From positions 3,502,173-3,566,172 of the forward strand of contig FN649728.1 of assembly GCA_000310025.1 (NCBI GenBank): a stretch of DNA of 64,000 nucleotides. The letters run 5' to 3'. Shown piece by piece: positions 61,401 to 64,000 of the stretch. The notes under the pieces were generated by a model. The model was not told the DNA's origin. It ran no database searches and worked only from the letters and a program-made list of their open reading frames with translations. Made by a program: the position numbers and the translations under genes. Every line of letters begins with the position of its first letter. The stretch's first letter is position 1. The stretch is from Ectocarpus siliculosus (lineage: Eukaryota > Sar > Phaeophyceae > Ectocarpales > Ectocarpaceae).

Positions 61401-63959
61401 GGGTGCCACATGATCGGTGCGGAAATGTAACCACAAAATTTCGATTCAGATTTCCAACACACCGCCGGTGCGATGACATCGATGTGTGCGATACGGAAGA
61501 AATCACAGTGTGATTGTGCGGTGCTCTTGAGCCGTTTCTACGCGCACACCTCGACAGAACGAAATGCATGCATGAAAGGAATGGCGCCCCGATCGATACC
61601 TACCGGCATTACAGCCGTCGTCACAGACAGCGCAACGTGGCCAGGAGGGTACCGGTACCTTGCGGAAGCACGCGAAATTCCGCCCTAAGCAGGGTAGATA
61701 TCGTTGATATGGCACCGGACGCGTTAACACCGATACCGGTGCGGAAATCAAAATTACAATCATACCGTTCTAGTACATATTGCACACACCCCGGTCCCAT
61801 CAAAATGCTGTTCTGCTTTTCATTGCACACCCCGGTGCCATAACACCTATTGGTACGAAATCAACGATGGGTGCCATGACACCCACTGTAACGGTAGACA
61901 CGAAGAGCTGGCAAACAATGCAATCCTATAAAACCATAAGTCACCTCCAAGCATGAATTTCACTCTCTCAGTTGTCGCTGACGCAGTTCCCTTCAAATCA
62001 GTGCCCCCTGCACATCGACGCTCACTCCTTTCCGCCCCCGTCGCCATTTCACACGCACGTTATAGAGTGCACACACGTCTGTGATATGATCTCAATCAGA
62101 GTTCAGTCCTCGTCGGTGTCATGCCTGACGCGGGTAGCTCATTTAGCGTCCGAAATACGACACATTTCACGGCGAAACGACAAATCCGTTAGCGATCCTT
62201 TCGACGGCCCAAAATTATCCAAACACTACTTCAGGGGAGAATAAACCCGGTCGCCTAGCAAGAAGCACCACAATCAGTTCACTCGTGTGCTGGCTCATTT
62301 GTGAATTTGATATCATATCACAGCACCCAGTTATCAGCGCCCAACACTTACGAGTTATCGTAGAGGTCCCCCACGCGGTCGATGTATTTCTCGGCGATCA
62401 GAACTAGCGGTCGCTCCCCCTTGGCCTCTAGCGCTTGTACCATCAGGTCCACCTGGGGTAAGCTTTGCGAGCGCGAAGAACATTGGAAGAAATAGTAGAT
62501 AAGCACCCGTTGACTACAGGCCAACAGCTATGTGAGCAACGCGTACGAAACGCATGGGTTGTACAGGTCCACCACTTTCTGGCAGAGTTTGCCGATGTCA
62601 TAAAACCAAAGGGGGCAGTGAACGGCACTCCACCCGACCGACTAAGCGCGCGTATGGTTGTAGATCAAAGTCGCCAATGTTGTCCACACAACGACTGGAA
62701 GCGGGTAGTTGATGGTCAACGCAGTTGGCGATGAGACAGCGCACACAAAACGAGAGTTGGAGACAACCACTTGCTAGAAAAACGAGTACTACGTACGTGC
62801 ACCCGTCTTATTAGCGGATCAAGTATTTCCCTCACGATCTCAATCGCGAAAAGAGGTACCATCAACGGGAACCCTGGTTCCCGTGGCACTGTGTTCACCT
62901 GAAATGAAATGCGCTCCCCTTGTGGTAGGCAACGTTAGCAGAGTCGATCACGGCCGTGTAGGTCTTGCCGTCAGCCTGGTGAACATGCATTTGGGCAGCG
63001 GAAGCAATTGTCATCGACAACATAACATACACACAAAAAATCAGTGCGCCAGAGGTGACGCACATACTATTCTAGTGGGTGAGCGTGACAAGGCATCGTT
63101 GTGGCATTTACATGCGTGCAATAACTGCCAATGCGGTCATGGTTGGGAGCACCAAGGCCGTGAAATGAATCCCATGACATGGAGGATGCGCAAGTTCCGT
63201 CACAACCCTCCGTGGAGGCAAAAGCAACATTGAACTTCCCTCTTAACATGGGGGCAAACCCACGCAACCCGCACGGAGCTTCACTCAAAAACATCGATTG
63301 TGTTGCAACTCTTCCGGATAAATATGCGCATACGTTTGCAAGCCGTTCACTCCAGCCAACAAGAGAAAATTTCACTCCCGGGCGACCGACGGAATGCACT
63401 TCCTGCCGACACCGAACTACGCGCCGAAGGGGGATGGCAGTCTCTCATCCTCCTGCCGAGTACACTTCAGTCGGGCAAAAAAGAAGAACCGACCCGGATG
63501 GCTCGTGACACGTACTCCGAAAAAGCAGCAATTTGGTGCCCGAACTCCGCGGGGTCCTGAAGTCATGCGCCCGCACCCAGACAACCAGTCTGCATTTAGG
63601 CGTCCCCATGGCCCAAGTAAATGGCGTTCGGGTATGGTTGTTGAACGCCACAACAAACAGCGACACCACAGCACTCATCCGGCATCTTCTCGTCGACGCG
63701 TGGAGCACTGGATCGATACAACCTTACCCTTCTCTCATGCGTACTGGCCGATAGTGGTTCCACGCCACCTTCTCGCCCTTGTATGAACGCACAGACCTTG
63801 AAAATATGCTGTGTGACCGGCTAGATTGCCCTCACCCTTTGCGCGTGCAGCCAGTCGACGAAGATCTGCAGCTGTTCCTTCTGGTCCTCGTCCGTGAAGC
63901 TGTAGAAGGGGTTCTCGTTGCCTTGGCGCTGCCGGCTCCTCGCAAGCATCTTCGTGTGC
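54969..63959 (-). CDS. PRORP: Protein-only RNase P (PRORP) with C-terminal polyQ and SAP domain; 5' end outside the window
   Basis: Visible exons: 63836-63959, 62803-62975, 62352-62452, 60286-60343, 59258-59361, 58700-58805, 57137-57370, 54969-55766 (stop). Phases match throughout, apart from one missing base near 62900 inside exon 62803-62975. PRORP removes tRNA 5' leaders without RNA. The NYN-type nuclease core is clear: YTAVIDSANVAYH (first catalytic Asp), RPLVLIAEKY, EASDDWYWMYATVAFDD (two Asp), and MTVISNDRTRDHRMSLAE (last acidic residues). Exon 57137-57370 begins GCWHVPAGADDEWLCI, the His and Cys of the structural zinc site. The PPR domain should lie upstream of 63959. The last exon is unusual: Ala/Arg-rich helix, about fifteen consecutive glutamines, Pro/Ala linker, then VVSLKEELRSRGLKVSGKKA, a SAP domain ending the protein. 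The organelle or nuclear target cannot be judged without the N-terminus. Confidence 0.85.
55432..55482 (-). repeat. CAG repeat encoding polyglutamine in PRORP
   Basis: About fifteen CAG codons (CTG on the plus strand), flanked by a few CAA or interrupted units, lie in the last PRORP exon between the nuclease and the SAP domain. Such arrays are length-variable; the assembled length may not be exact. Confidence 0.9.
57064..57099. repeat. (CAC)n microsatellite in a PRORP intron
   Basis: Ten or more CAC units lie just downstream of the donor of exon 57137-57370. They create apparent poly-His and poly-Trp frames that are not coding. Confidence 0.9.
60787..61850. repeat. Cluster of dispersed GGTGCCATAACACC-type motifs in a PRORP intron
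   Basis: CCCCGGTGCCATAAC occurs at about 60845, 61380 and 61830. Inverted or variant forms lie at about 60788 (GTGTTATGGCACCGACG) and 61709 (ATGGCACCGGACG). GGTGCGGAAAT follows at about 61417 and 61738. The pair at 60788 and 60845 can form a hairpin. It lies in the intron between exons 62352-62452 and 60286-60343 and may be the debris of a short inverted-repeat element. Confidence 0.6.
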
Positions 63960-64000
63960 CTGCAACAAGGGTGAATTGGTCAGCGCACGCGAAAGAAACA

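Noticed and set aside
1-64000. CRISPR array, bacterial defence island or viral insertion
   Set aside because: No regularly spaced direct repeats, no compact prokaryote-like genes and no viral structural genes were seen; all confident genes are spliced eukaryotic genes or retrotransposons.

Overview
This is a eukaryotic nuclear window. Coding sequence occurs as short exons (58 to 320 bases) with GT-AG borders, separated by introns of roughly 80 to 2,500 bases. There are no bacterial operons, rRNA genes or CRISPR arrays. Intron-dense genes, LRR modules encoded one per 72-base exon, LTR and non-LTR retrotransposons and about 50% GC together suggest a stramenopile of the brown-alga type. That assignment is inference.

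Layout. 1-2200: 3' part of a Ty1/copia retrotransposon. 2952-3750: a tRNA-like/SINE-like element, a MITE candidate and a cluster of hairpins. 4241-8747: a nearly full-length APE-type non-LTR retrotransposon (LINE) ending in (CAA)n; truncated or internally deleted relatives lie at about 11090-11205, 12202-12780 (minus) and 25823-26505. 13658-22313 (minus): a 13-exon gene for a putative protein O-fucosyltransferase-like glycosyltransferase. 22314-28368: repeat-rich, with a long inverted repeat and telomere-like arrays. 28369-34889 (plus): an LRR protein gene. 34890-37659: no confident gene, with one orphan open frame on the minus strand. 37660-39550 (minus): 3' exons encoding an acidic-tailed protein. 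39794-53631 (minus): a 20-exon gene whose predicted 977-residue product carries three UBA-like domains, a thioredoxin domain with an intact CGPC site, a PUB domain and a UBX domain. 54969-63959 (minus): the 3' part of a protein-only RNase P (PRORP) gene with a C-terminal polyglutamine-SAP extension; its 5' end lies beyond the window.

Biology. The best candidate for something undescribed is the UBA-thioredoxin-PUB-UBX protein. PUB and UBX are the two classical Cdc48/p97-binding modules and UBA domains bind ubiquitin, so this looks like a Cdc48 adaptor with a redox-active thioredoxin in place of the inactive thioredoxin-like UAS fold of FAF/UBXD7 adaptors. The PRORP-SAP fusion is a second candidate.

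Caveat. Four cellular genes or gene segments are consistent except for isolated one-base slips, two of them in short homopolymers. Both retroelements also have frame breaks. Either the assembly has residual indels or some loci are decaying. Exon borders were found by eye from splice consensus, reading frame and phase matching; no alignment or transcript data were used.
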